Below, one piece after another: positions 15,439 to 22,545 of a stretch of DNA of 31,748 nt; position 1 is the first letter of the stretch, and every line of letters starts with the position of its first letter. The position numbers and the translations under genes are program-made. Origin of the DNA: CAYNLK01 sp964398055 (GTDB lineage Bacteria > Chloroflexota > Anaerolineae > 4572-78 > J111). The stretch lies in assembly GCA_964398055.1 (NCBI GenBank), contig CAYNLK010000069.1, forward strand, positions 1 through 31,748. The letters are read 5' to 3'. Below the pieces are notes generated by a model. It made no database searches. It was given only the letters and a program-made list of their open reading frames with translations, and was not told the origin of the DNA.

Positions 15439-17308
15439 TTTCTGCTCCTTCCAATGTTAGAAATTTTTGCCTAAGCGAGGAAATATCTTTTTCCGGCGAC
15501 AGGTCACTCAGCAGATTGAGACATCTATGCCAGAACTCAGGATCGCCGGAAATTTTTTTTAAGATTTTTGTCAGGCCATCATCTTCCTCCTTCAATATTC
15601 GGTCAATTTCCAAAGCAGCGAAAAAAGCCAATGCCAACAGGTTAGAAAAACGCAACGAGTTTCTTCTGTCTCGTTGCAGGATGCCTAAATTCAAAACCGC
15701 CTGTAATTCCGTCCCCAAAAATTCCTGACCTTTTCTTAGACTGGCAGATTTGTTAGGCCGCCCATCTATCCAGAAGGCCAATTGACCAAGTGACAGATAC
15801 CAGACCATTCTTTTTTGCCAGCGGTCATACGATAACACCTTTTCCTCCTCGTGATCCAGCAAGCCTTCAAAGATCTTGTATATAAAATCGCCTACGGTAA
15901 CTCCTGCAAGAGGATCATTTGCTTCTGGGAAAAAATCATCCTCTTCCAATTCCTCAAATGTTGACCCATCCGGTTTAAAAATATCCACTGTTTTTTTCAG
16001 TAGCAGTGGAATACGTATTAACTCAAACAACTCAGTCTCACTATACAGAAATTCGTAGATTCCTTCAGAGTTTTCCAATTTGCCGTTCATATAATCAAAA
16101 ACCTGATCCTCTGAAAAGGGCGCTATATGTAACACGCCATAGTCTCGTTGCCATTGAGGAGGCAATGCTTCGGGGCGGCTGGTTATAATTACCTTTAAGT
16201 TTGAACCCTTACTTTCTTTCAAAGTTCTATCAATAGCTCTTGAATTTCTCTCCTGGATATCCATTTCGTCAAATCCATCCAGGCATATTAGAAACTGGAT
16301 ATTACGGTCCAATAAGATACGTTCAGGGGTTTTACGTGCCTTGAGTTGAAATATCGAGAAACAGCCTAAAGCTATTTGTTTGTCTAAAGGCTCATCTGTG
16401 AAGCCTTTAAGGTTGAACACAACGGGCACATATCCTTGCGGCTGTTCGTCGGTTTTCAAACTAATTGAGGTTTGTCTGGCCAGAGTAGCGACAAGCCGTC
16501 TCACAAAGGTGGTTTTGCCAATACCGGGACGCCCCTCTATCAAAAGAACTTGCTGTTCTTGAGAGGTTAGGAATTTTTCTACCTCTTCATCCAGAAGATT
16601 GCCCTCGTTTTCTATAGTCATCAGCGGAAAGTAAATTTCATCTTCATCAGGCTGCATCTCACGCGCCAACTGTTCCAGGTAATTTAACCACTGCTGGCGA
16701 GGAATGTAAGGATATTCACGACAATTGTATAAAAACTCCTTCTCATTCTCAGGGACTTTAACATTGCTTTCACCTTCTCGTTTCCAACAATCCCCTCGGC
16801 ACAGTAATTTTCTTCCTGTGGTTCGCTCTGTTAACTCCTGCTTGACTTCAAAAGGGCGGGACGTGTAACCTGGTCGAATTTGGATATAACCGACCAATAA
16901 ACCGTTTTCCAATTGCCCCGCCAGGTAATCAAATTCAATACCCCCACGAACATAGTGCTCAACAGCCTGATGAAGCTGTCTGCCAATAGTTTCATTTTGT
17001 TGGTGGTCAAACTTTTCTGGGTCATCATCATCCCAATCTTCAGGCAGAGGACTCTGGGTGCATTGACCGCGGATACCCATAATCTCGCCATCATTTTTGA
17101 CTCCATAAAGAATATAAGCCGGTTCGTCGCGCCGGCGGGTTGTGTTGGCAAAGGCAATCATATCTTTAATAAAATCACGCAAAGACTCTAAATAGCGACC
17201 CCTGCCGGTGATAATCGGCAATTCTGCTTTCAGGTCTCTAAGAGGGCCTTCTCGAAATCGCCAGGCTTGTTGTAAGTTCTCAAATAGTCGCGGATCAAAT
17301 TCATCCAT
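15431..17308 (-). CDS. AlbA_2 (Schlafen-like)-NACHT STAND ATPase nested in the Csm operon
   Basis: A 625-residue protein not normally part of type III-A. Residues about 15-185 match an AlbA_2/Schlafen-type domain (FREGPLRDLKAELP, then IAFANTT and AYILYGVKNDGEIMGI), with E20, D25 and K27 in the place of a possible catalytic E-(D/E)-K set. Residues about 240-400 form a NACHT ATPase: Walker A GRPGIGKT (259-266), Walker B FLICLDGFDEMD (339-350) and ITSRPE (375-380). A C-terminal helical region follows, with RFSNLLALAFFAAL (553-566) in the usual NACHT position. No recognisable leucine-rich, TPR or WD repeats are present. It lies between cas10 and csm2 with 8-base overlaps at both ends. STAND ATPases act in anti-phage defence as sensors that oligomerise. 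The nested position suggests a Csm-linked effector or back-up alarm, but this is inference. Confidence 0.85.
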   Translation of the reverse strand: MDEFDPRLFENLQQAWRFREGPLRDLKAELPIITGRGRYLESLRDFIKDMIAFANTTRRRDEPAYILYGVKNDGEIMGIRGQCTQSPLPEDWDDDDPEKFDHQQNETIGRQLHQAVEHYVRGGIEFDYLAGQLENGLLVGYIQIRPGYTSRPFEVKQELTERTTGRKLLCRGDCWKREGESNVKVPENEKEFLYNCREYPYIPRQQWLNYLEQLAREMQPDEDEIYFPLMTIENEGNLLDEEVEKFLTSQEQQVLLIEGRPGIGKTTFVRRLVATLARQTSISLKTDEQPQGYVPVVFNLKGFTDEPLDKQIALGCFSIFQLKARKTPERILLDRNIQFLICLDGFDEMDIQERNSRAIDRTLKESKGSNLKVIITSRPEALPPQWQRDYGVLHIAPFSEDQVFDYMNGKLENSEGIYEFLYSETELFELIRIPLLLKKTVDIFKPDGSTFEELEEDDFFPEANDPLAGVTVGDFIYKIFEGLLDHEEEKVLSYDRWQKRMVWYLSLGQLAFWIDGRPNKSASLRKGQEFLGTELQAVLNLGILQRDRRNSLRFSNLLALAFFAALEIDRILKEEDDGLTKILKKISGDPEFWHRCLNLLSDLSPEKDISSLRQKFLTLEGAENG

Positions 17309-19649
17309 TCTTTTCTTTCTCTCTGGATAAATACTCCGCCCAACGGGCAGCCAACCCGCTGTAAGGGGTTACTTCTGGCTTACAAACAAGCTGATGGATA
17401 TTTTCCAAGTCTGTGGCAATATGCTTATATTGTTCCTTCATCCTCGCTAACTGGTAAGCTGCCAGCCACATCCAGCGTCCGTGGAACATAGGGTAGTTGC
17501 GGATTTCAGTTTCTCTCTTGCCCTGTTGTCGCTGCTTATCTTCATATTCTTTGCGTCCCCGCTCATATAGGGCGTGGATATTGCGGATAAGTTGGATTAA
17601 GCTGCGCGGTGTTTTTTGTCTGACTGCCAGGTCAACCAACATTTCTTGCAACTCCTTCACTTTCGGCCAACGCTCCCAGCCCACCACCGTATCCAGAAAG
17701 CAAATGGCGTTTTTACACTCCTTAAGTTTCTCACGAATAGCACCATTTTTGTCATCGTGCTCCACCTCCCAGCGATTGGCTTTGGCTTTATCGTCCAAGG
17801 CTTTTTTGGCCTGTTTGGCCGCCAAGTAGAGAGGGAACTTAGGGCGGTCTAGCAGGCTGATGCCGGCGGAGATGGTTAGGTTGGGGTTGCCGGTGTATTC
17901 TCGAAATTCTTGTTGAATCCGTTCAGCCAGGTCAACCATCTTGTCCCACGCACCGATGATGAACAAATCATCTCCTCCAGCGTAAATGAGGTAAGCGGTC
18001 AGGCGTTCTTCTGATGTGCCTTTCTCCACGGTTGCCACATCCCGTACAATCCTGTTCAGCCTACCGCTGAAAAAGCGGTCCATCGCGCTGCTCAGAGCCG
18101 ATGTTCCGGCCAGGGCGCGTCCCGGCCCCCACTGGCTAAAAACCGCCCCTAGGTTATCCACATCCATGCGCAGTACACCAACCCATTCCACACCTTTACC
18201 ATCGCGGGCTATTACATCCAAATCGCGCACGTGGCCTTTTTGGGGCGACTTTCCCTCATAACAGATTTCGTTGTCCTTGGCATAGATCACATCACCATCA
18301 GTCATCCGCGGGGTGACATTGGCCAGCAGTCGGAAGTCATACGCGCCGTTCTTCAAGAAATCTGGTTCGTTCATAGCATAAATCAGCCCAGCACTATTGG
18401 CGGGTAAATTCTTCTGGTTGCTGATAAACTCATAACGATGCTCTGACAGCTTTACTAGCAGGTTCGACCAATTACTTTTTTGTTTTTCTTTGGCAGTTTC
18501 CGGCTTAACCACCAGCCATAACTTATCTTCGCGGATGGCATCGGCCAGATTGCCAAAGCTGAAGCAAAGATCACAAGCCCATTCTGTTTTGTTTCCTTCT
18601 ATTTTCAGCTCTTTGCCTTCATTTGACTGCAATCCTCGATGGCAGATAGCGCAGTAACGCTCGCCGCCTTCGTCTATCACCTGGAAAATTTCATCCCATC
18701 CTGCGCTACCAAAGGGTTGTCTTTTAGCCTTGCTGCGCTCTTTGTGCATTGCTTGAACGCCATCCCGCCAAATTTCTGGCTCGCCCATTGCTTGTTTTCC
18801 AACTGGCACCCAGCCAATCGCCACCCGAAATTGACCCTGGGTTTCGGTGAGCAGGATTTGGTTAAAATTCTTTTGCAACGTTTTGAGCTTTTCTACACTT
18901 TTATCCCCATTCGGGGCCAGAATTAAAAAAGTGCCCCCAGCGGTATAAACCACATTGGTCCAGCGCAATCCTAATTGCTGCAAAATTCTCCGCACAAGAG
19001 CGTCACTCACCAGTTGCAGAAAGAAAGAGCGCCCGCGCAAGCCGCGGGCCGCCATTTTGTGGCTAACGGTATAGATAAAGTTCTGGATGCCGGAGATATC
19101 GCCGCCGACCAATAAGAATTTTTCCGCCGGCTCTGCACTTCCGTTTGAAGCGTAAACCAATGCGGCCAGGGCCTTAAACTCTTCATAAAGCGAAATGCCC
19201 CGCTCTCCATAAGTACAGGGCACAGCCCAGACATATTTGTAAAAAAGGTTGCTGAAGGCTTCAAAACGCCATTCATTATCGGGCAATTTTTCGAATTCGC
19301 CTTTAAACTTTGTCCACAACTGGCCATCCTTGTCACTTGAGCCAGATAAGGTTGCCAAATCCAAGCTCAACGGTCGAGCAGCCAAAGATTTGGGAATTAC
19401 CACTTTGGTTGCTTCTTCTGGCGCAAGCAACGAAAGCAAAGCTGTGAATTCTCCCCCCTTTTCTTTCCGACTCGAATCTTGGCCCTGCAAAAGCGTTAGA
19501 TAACTTGTTAGATCCAATTCGACGGTTCCATCTTGTTTAATTTTCTGCAAGACCGGTGTTGCGTCTTCCCTGGCCCAATTAGCTAATGCTTCCACTGCGT
19601 AAGCTATTAACGTTGTCTGGATGCTTTTTTCGTTTAGATTTTGGCTCAT
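17301..19649 (-). CDS. csm1: Cas10/Csm1 with active cyclase motif but no HD nuclease motif
   Basis: The III-A large subunit that makes cyclic oligoadenylates on target RNA binding. From the ATG at 19649 (AGGAG 10 bases upstream) it has 782 residues; an upstream in-frame ATG at 19727 would read through a hairpin and is unlikely. The first palm contains LLVGGDISGIQNFIY (179-193). A zinc site is C333, C336, C359 and C362. The second palm has LRMDVDNLG (D496, D498) and the catalytic AGGDDLF (GGDD 558-561). The N-terminal 170 residues have no HD pair or equivalent metal ligands, so the single-strand DNase of most Csm1 proteins appears lost. Its stop overlaps the start of the NACHT gene by 8 bases. 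Confidence 0.93.
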   Translation of the reverse strand: MSQNLNEKSIQTTLIAYAVEALANWAREDATPVLQKIKQDGTVELDLTSYLTLLQGQDSSRKEKGGEFTALLSLLAPEEATKVVIPKSLAARPLSLDLATLSGSSDKDGQLWTKFKGEFEKLPDNEWRFEAFSNLFYKYVWAVPCTYGERGISLYEEFKALAALVYASNGSAEPAEKFLLVGGDISGIQNFIYTVSHKMAARGLRGRSFFLQLVSDALVRRILQQLGLRWTNVVYTAGGTFLILAPNGDKSVEKLKTLQKNFNQILLTETQGQFRVAIGWVPVGKQAMGEPEIWRDGVQAMHKERSKAKRQPFGSAGWDEIFQVIDEGGERYCAICHRGLQSNEGKELKIEGNKTEWACDLCFSFGNLADAIREDKLWLVVKPETAKEKQKSNWSNLLVKLSEHRYEFISNQKNLPANSAGLIYAMNEPDFLKNGAYDFRLLANVTPRMTDGDVIYAKDNEICYEGKSPQKGHVRDLDVIARDGKGVEWVGVLRMDVDNLGAVFSQWGPGRALAGTSALSSAMDRFFSGRLNRIVRDVATVEKGTSEERLTAYLIYAGGDDLFIIGAWDKMVDLAERIQQEFREYTGNPNLTISAGISLLDRPKFPLYLAAKQAKKALDDKAKANRWEVEHDDKNGAIREKLKECKNAICFLDTVVGWERWPKVKELQEMLVDLAVRQKTPRSLIQLIRNIHALYERGRKEYEDKQRQQGKRETEIRNYPMFHGRWMWLAAYQLARMKEQYKHIATDLENIHQLVCKPEVTPYSGLAARWAEYLSREKEKNG

Positions 19650-19687
19650 CGTTTCATCGCTCCTGATATTTAGATTGCTTCCCCCAA

Positions 19688-19718
19688 AAACTCGCCCATG
19701 CCCTTTAAGGGCGAGTTT
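19688..19718 (-). promoter_or_regulatory. Stem-loop with T5 run in the csm1 leader (possible attenuator)
   Basis: On the minus strand a perfect 10-base stem (AAACTCGCCC with GGGCGAGTTT, 11-base loop) is followed by two more Ts, making a run of five T. It lies 38 bases upstream of the csm1 ATG. It looks like a weak intrinsic terminator or attenuator ahead of the III-A operon. There is no direct evidence for a switch, and the T run is short. Confidence 0.5.
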
Positions 19719-19763
19719 AACATCCATTTCCAGCTTTGTCAGCCTATTTGATTACCATCTTGC

Positions 19764-19781
19764 ATAGCAAAGTTTTGCTAT
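19764..19781. promoter_or_regulatory. Perfect palindrome upstream of csm1 (candidate operator)
   Basis: ATAGCAAA-GT-TTTGCTAT is a perfect 8-base inverted repeat with a 2-base centre, 115 bases before the csm1 start and just outside the repeat block. It is AT-rich and unlike the GC-rich hairpin family beside it. It could bind one of the HTH regulators encoded in the locus. I found no clear promoter boxes around it. Confidence 0.4.
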
Positions 19782-19796
19782 AGACGCCTCTCCTCG

Positions 19797-20135
19797 TGCG
19801 ACCGAGGTCGCCCCTATAGAGCTAAAGCTGGTCGCCCGCCTGCGCGGGCGGGGTTGCATCCCCGCAGGCTGCGCCCTGAGACCCTCGAAGGGGGGACGCC
19901 CGGCGCAGCCCTCCAGGAGCGATTTCAATCGCGCCCGCCTGCGCGGGCGGGGTTGCATCCCCGCAGGCTGCGCCCTGAGACCCTCGNNNNNNNNNNNNNN
20001 NNNNNNNNNNNNNNNNNNNNNNNNNNNNNNNNNNNNNNNNNNNNNNNNNNNNNNNNNNNNNNNNNNNNNNNNNNNNNNNNNNNNNNAAGGGGAGACGCCC
20101 GGCGCAGCCCTCCAGGAGCGATTTCAATCGCGCCC
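19797..20135. repeat. Tandem hairpin-rich repeats interrupted by an assembly gap
   Basis: The stretch between the CARF-LuxR gene and csm1 (about 500 bases without a gene) is filled by the same repeat family as 1737-2270: GAGCTAAAGCTGGTCGCCC, a GC-rich middle (CCGCAGGCTGCGCCCTGAG) and GGAGCGATTTCAATCGC. At least two tandem units are visible, about 105 bases apart. They flank 100 N at 19987-20086, which is a scaffold gap of unknown true length probably caused by repeat collapse. What lies in the gap cannot be known from this sequence. Confidence 0.88.
19987..20086. other. Assembly gap (100 N)
   Basis: Exactly 100 undetermined bases inside a tandem repeat. The round number suggests a placeholder, not a measured length. 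The real distance between the regulator pair and the csm operon is therefore unknown. Confidence 0.99.
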
Positions 20136-20143
20136 CTCTCACC

Positions 20144-20989
20144 TCATTGTTGCCGCGCAAAATACCCCGCCAATTCCGCCACCACCTGATCCCGCACCGA
20201 GGCCCCCTCCGGCAGCCCCAAGAAAGTTCGCCACTCCTCGTAAATGGCCGAAACCTGTTTCGTCACCGTATTCACCGAAGCGCCCCGGCGGACGGCAATC
20301 GTCTTGTTATCCAGACCTGCGGCTAACAAGCGGGCTACCTGACGTTGGGCCTCAGTCAAACCGCGCAGAAAAGCCCGTAATCGCTGGTCGTGTTCCCGTT
20401 GCTGCAATTCTTGTTGGCGGTTGATAACTTGCCAGGGGTCATTCGTCAAAACCAGGTCGGTGACAATGCTCGTCATCGGCGTCCAACGCAGTACTGGAAC
20501 CGGCACCAAAATAGCATAATCGCCCGGTTCAACGTGCATCTTGCAATCTCTGTTCTCTTGCCAAAAGTCGGAAAAGAGATGCCAGACCCGGTCGGTCTCG
20601 TCAAACAGCAGTTGAGCCACAACCAGGGCATAGGCGCTCATTACCCGCCGTCCCCCGGCAATCATAAAATGGATGCGCCAGCCGGCCTGTTTGTAAGCTT
20701 TAACTTCCCGGTACAAGGTTTGCAGCAAAGCAGTCGCGTCTGCTTCAGTCAAAAAATCTCGGATTGAGCCCGTTTCGCTGGAGATTAGTACCGGACGGTG
20801 TGACAACCCTCCCAAACGTTGTAGCTCCGTGTCCAACTGAGCCAGAGCTTCTTTGACAAATTCATTGTCGGTGTAAATGCTGACTACCTCATCTATTTGA
20901 CAGCCCTGCTTTGCCAATAAATCCAGACTGATCGTAATGATTTGCGGATTAACCCCCAAAGTAGCCATTAGAATTTCTTTCTTTTTCAC
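20144..20989 (-). CDS. CARF (NE0113-like) protein with C-terminal LuxR-type HTH
   Basis: From a GTG at 20989 this is a 281-residue protein. Residues 1-180 match the NE0113-type CARF family: EILMATLGVNPQIITISLDLL at the start and HFMIAGGRRVMSAYALVVAQ at 107-126, the ligand-loop motif. Residues about 211-258 form a LuxR/GerE-type helix-turn-helix (LTEAQRQVARLLAAGLDNKT, then IAVRRGASVNTVTKQVSAIY). It should be a transcription factor that senses the cyclic oligoadenylate made by Cas10. The GTG overlaps the stop of the WYL gene (GTGA), so the pair is co-translated. An ATG at the eighth codon is an alternative start. A longer in-frame ORF to 21088 lies inside the WYL gene and is rejected. Confidence 0.8.
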   Translation of the reverse strand: MKKKEILMATLGVNPQIITISLDLLAKQGCQIDEVVSIYTDNEFVKEALAQLDTELQRLGGLSHRPVLISSETGSIRDFLTEADATALLQTLYREVKAYKQAGWRIHFMIAGGRRVMSAYALVVAQLLFDETDRVWHLFSDFWQENRDCKMHVEPGDYAILVPVPVLRWTPMTSIVTDLVLTNDPWQVINRQQELQQREHDQRLRAFLRGLTEAQRQVARLLAAGLDNKTIAVRRGASVNTVTKQVSAIYEEWRTFLGLPEGASVRDQVVAELAGYFARQQ

Positions 20990-21957
20990 CGATACCGCTC
21001 CCCCGCCGCCCGTAACTCCTCGGCCACCTGCTGTCGCAGTTCCGGCGGGGCCAGCACCTCGGCATGGCGGCCATACTGCATCACCCACAGTTTTACCCCT
21101 TCCAGGCCGCCGGTTTCAAAGCGCAAGATCAGCTCACCGCCGTCAAGCTCATCAACCTCATACGCTTCCGGCCAGTCCTGCTCCCGGATCCAGCGAGCCT
21201 GGTACTCGTCAAACCAGATCTCGACCAAAGCTTCCTCTTCCCCCCGGATGCCTTGAAATGAGTGAGCCATCCATGCCTCAGCCGAAAAGTCGGCGTCTCG
21301 CTCAAAAGACTCTTTCAACACCTGCCACCGCTCGATCCGGCCCAGATGAAAGTTACGCATCTGCTGCCGCAGGTGGTCAAAGCCAAATACGTACCACGCC
21401 CCCCGCTCGTGGTACAGGTGGTGCGGGTTGATCGTCCGCTCATTCCACTCACCCCGTTTGGCCGTATAGTAATGGATGCGCACCTGTTTTTGGTTTTGAA
21501 TGGCCCGGTGCAGGGCAAACAGCAGTTGCTCATTGGTTTTGGCTGCGGTAGACTCGGCCACGCTATAGTGGGCGCGCAGCATTTCCAAATCAACCGGCGC
21601 GGCCACGCCCTTGATACTCTGGGCTATCTTTTCCACCGCCGTGCGCAGCGGCTTCTCCAAAGCCGTGCCCACATAGCGCTGGGCCACCTCCACGCTCAAG
21701 AAAAAAGCCAGCAACTCCCCCTCCTCCATCATCACGCTGGGGAGCATCCAAGTAGGGTTGGTGTAAATCCAGCCGCCGCCCTCGTGGTCGTACTCAATCG
21801 GCGCGCCCAGCCGGTCGATCATATAGCGCCGGTCTTCAAAGAATACCCGGCGGCTGTAGCCCATTTGGGCGGCCAGCTTGTCGGCGTTGGGGTAGCAGCC
21901 CGCCCGGATTTGTTGATCAATTGCCATAATCCGCTCTAATTGCTGTCGTTGAGACAT
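20986..21957 (-). CDS. WYL-domain transcriptional regulator
   Basis: A 323-residue regulator with an N-terminal HTH (residues about 1-60, QQLERIMAIDQQIRAGCYPN then MGYSRRVFFEDRRYMIDRLG), a linker, a WYL domain (about 150-235; HYYTAKRGEWNERTINPHHL and RGAWYVFGFDHLRQQMRNF) and a WCX-like C-terminus. WYL regulators are common beside CRISPR and other defence loci and often respond to nucleic acid or nucleotide ligands. It is the first gene of the minus-strand locus, with a promoter and a palindrome directly upstream, suggesting autoregulation. The ATG at 21957 has a GAGGT upstream. It overlaps the CARF-LuxR gene by 4 bases. Confidence 0.88.
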   Translation of the reverse strand: MSQRQQLERIMAIDQQIRAGCYPNADKLAAQMGYSRRVFFEDRRYMIDRLGAPIEYDHEGGGWIYTNPTWMLPSVMMEEGELLAFFLSVEVAQRYVGTALEKPLRTAVEKIAQSIKGVAAPVDLEMLRAHYSVAESTAAKTNEQLLFALHRAIQNQKQVRIHYYTAKRGEWNERTINPHHLYHERGAWYVFGFDHLRQQMRNFHLGRIERWQVLKESFERDADFSAEAWMAHSFQGIRGEEEALVEIWFDEYQARWIREQDWPEAYEVDELDGGELILRFETGGLEGVKLWVMQYGRHAEVLAPPELRQQVAEELRAAGERYR

Positions 21958-21985
21958 ATTTGTCTTACCTCACCTTTTAGCCTTA

Positions 21986-21991
21986 ATTATA
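21986..21991 (-). promoter_or_regulatory. Extended -10 promoter for the WYL gene
   Basis: On the minus strand TGATATAAT gives a consensus TATAAT with the TG of an extended -10 element. The start of transcription would be about 20 bases before the WYL ATG. No good -35 box is present, as is usual with extended -10 promoters. Confidence 0.6.
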
Positions 21992-22000
21992 TCATAAGTC

Positions 22001-22019
22001 AGTGCAGCCATTATGCACT
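22001..22019. promoter_or_regulatory. Palindrome over the -35 region of the WYL promoter (candidate operator)
   Basis: AGTGCA-GCCATTA-TGCACT is a perfect 6-base inverted repeat with a 7-base spacer. It covers the place of the -35 box for the extended -10 at 21986-21991, where a bound dimer could block or aid RNA polymerase. The WYL protein or the CARF-LuxR protein are the natural candidates. Confidence 0.5.
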
Positions 22020-22061
22020 CCAGAACTAATTTATCAGGTTTTTCCAAAATTCGCCAAACTT

Positions 22062-22430
22062 CTAAACCAGCCACTCGCCATCCCAGGCCAGATAGAGATA
22101 CGCCTCAGGCGTGGCGACCAGGCCGGCCCGCACCGGATTGAAGAGCACGTACCTGACCGCCTGCCGGATAGCCCCCGGCGTCCGCAGGCCATCATCCCGA
22201 AAGCCGTCCTGCCAGAGCCTGGCTCCCCTGGATGCCTGCATCTGGTGGACCGCAAAACTAACGTGCCGTTTGTAATCCTCGATGATCTTGCTCAGATAGA
22301 ACCGGGCCGGGTCGCCGGCATACTTGCCGGAGCGGGCCGGTTCTTCGAAAAATTTTGGTTCTTTGGGATTTTCCGTGGTGTACCCCAATATGTAGGGGCG
22401 ATCCCTTGTGGTCGCCCTGGGCAGGCACAA
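22062..22430 (-). pseudogene. RAYT (REP-associated tyrosine transposase) C-terminal remnant
   Basis: About 100 residues match the C-terminal half of IS200-like RAYT transposases: YLSKIIEDYKRHVSF, then LWQDGFRDDGLR and the hallmark VRYVLFNPVRAGLV. The N-terminal half with the HUH metal motif is missing. The first 20 or so residues of the open frame are only a translation of the adjacent REP-like hairpin, so the gene was truncated at or by that element. RAYTs normally act on REP hairpins, so this fragment may derive from the enzyme that spread some of the palindromes here. It should be inactive. Confidence 0.75.
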
Positions 22431-22452
22431 GACCTGCCCCTACACCACGGAA
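22371..22452. repeat. REP-like double hairpin framed by inverted repeats
   Basis: Two adjacent palindromes, GGGCGATCCCTTGTGGTCGCCC (imperfect centre, 6-base stem) and GGGCAGG-CACAAGA-CCTGCCC, are framed by a perfect 12-base inverted repeat TTCCGTGGTGTA / TACACCACGGAA. The similarity continues outward for about 20 bases at roughly three bases in four. The layout is that of a REP pair (BIME) or a very short MITE, and it lies at the broken end of the RAYT remnant. Confidence 0.75.
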
Positions 22453-22489
22453 ATTCTGGAAGAACCAGATTTTGTTACGGCTAAAAAAG

Positions 22490-22519
22490 TTGGCAATTTC
22501 CGGGCGCTTCGGTTAGAAT
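22490..22519 (+). promoter_or_regulatory. Sigma-70-type promoter for the FkbM-type gene
   Basis: TTGGCA at 22490-22495 and TAGAAT at 22514-22519 are separated by 18 bases and lie 26 bases before the ATG at 22546. An AAGGA at 22536-22540 is the ribosome site. Confidence 0.6.
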
Positions 22520-22545
22520 GAAGCACGCTCACCAAAAGGAATTCA

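Noticed and set aside
19650..19727. Longer N-terminus for Cas10 starting at 19727
   Set aside because: It would translate the stem-loop at 19688-19718, whereas the ATG at 19649 has a good AGGAG.
20990..21088. Longer N-terminus for the CARF-LuxR protein starting at 21088
   Set aside because: The extra 33 residues are a glycine- and alanine-rich reading of the WYL coding sequence in another frame. The GTG that overlaps the WYL stop fits the CARF family start.
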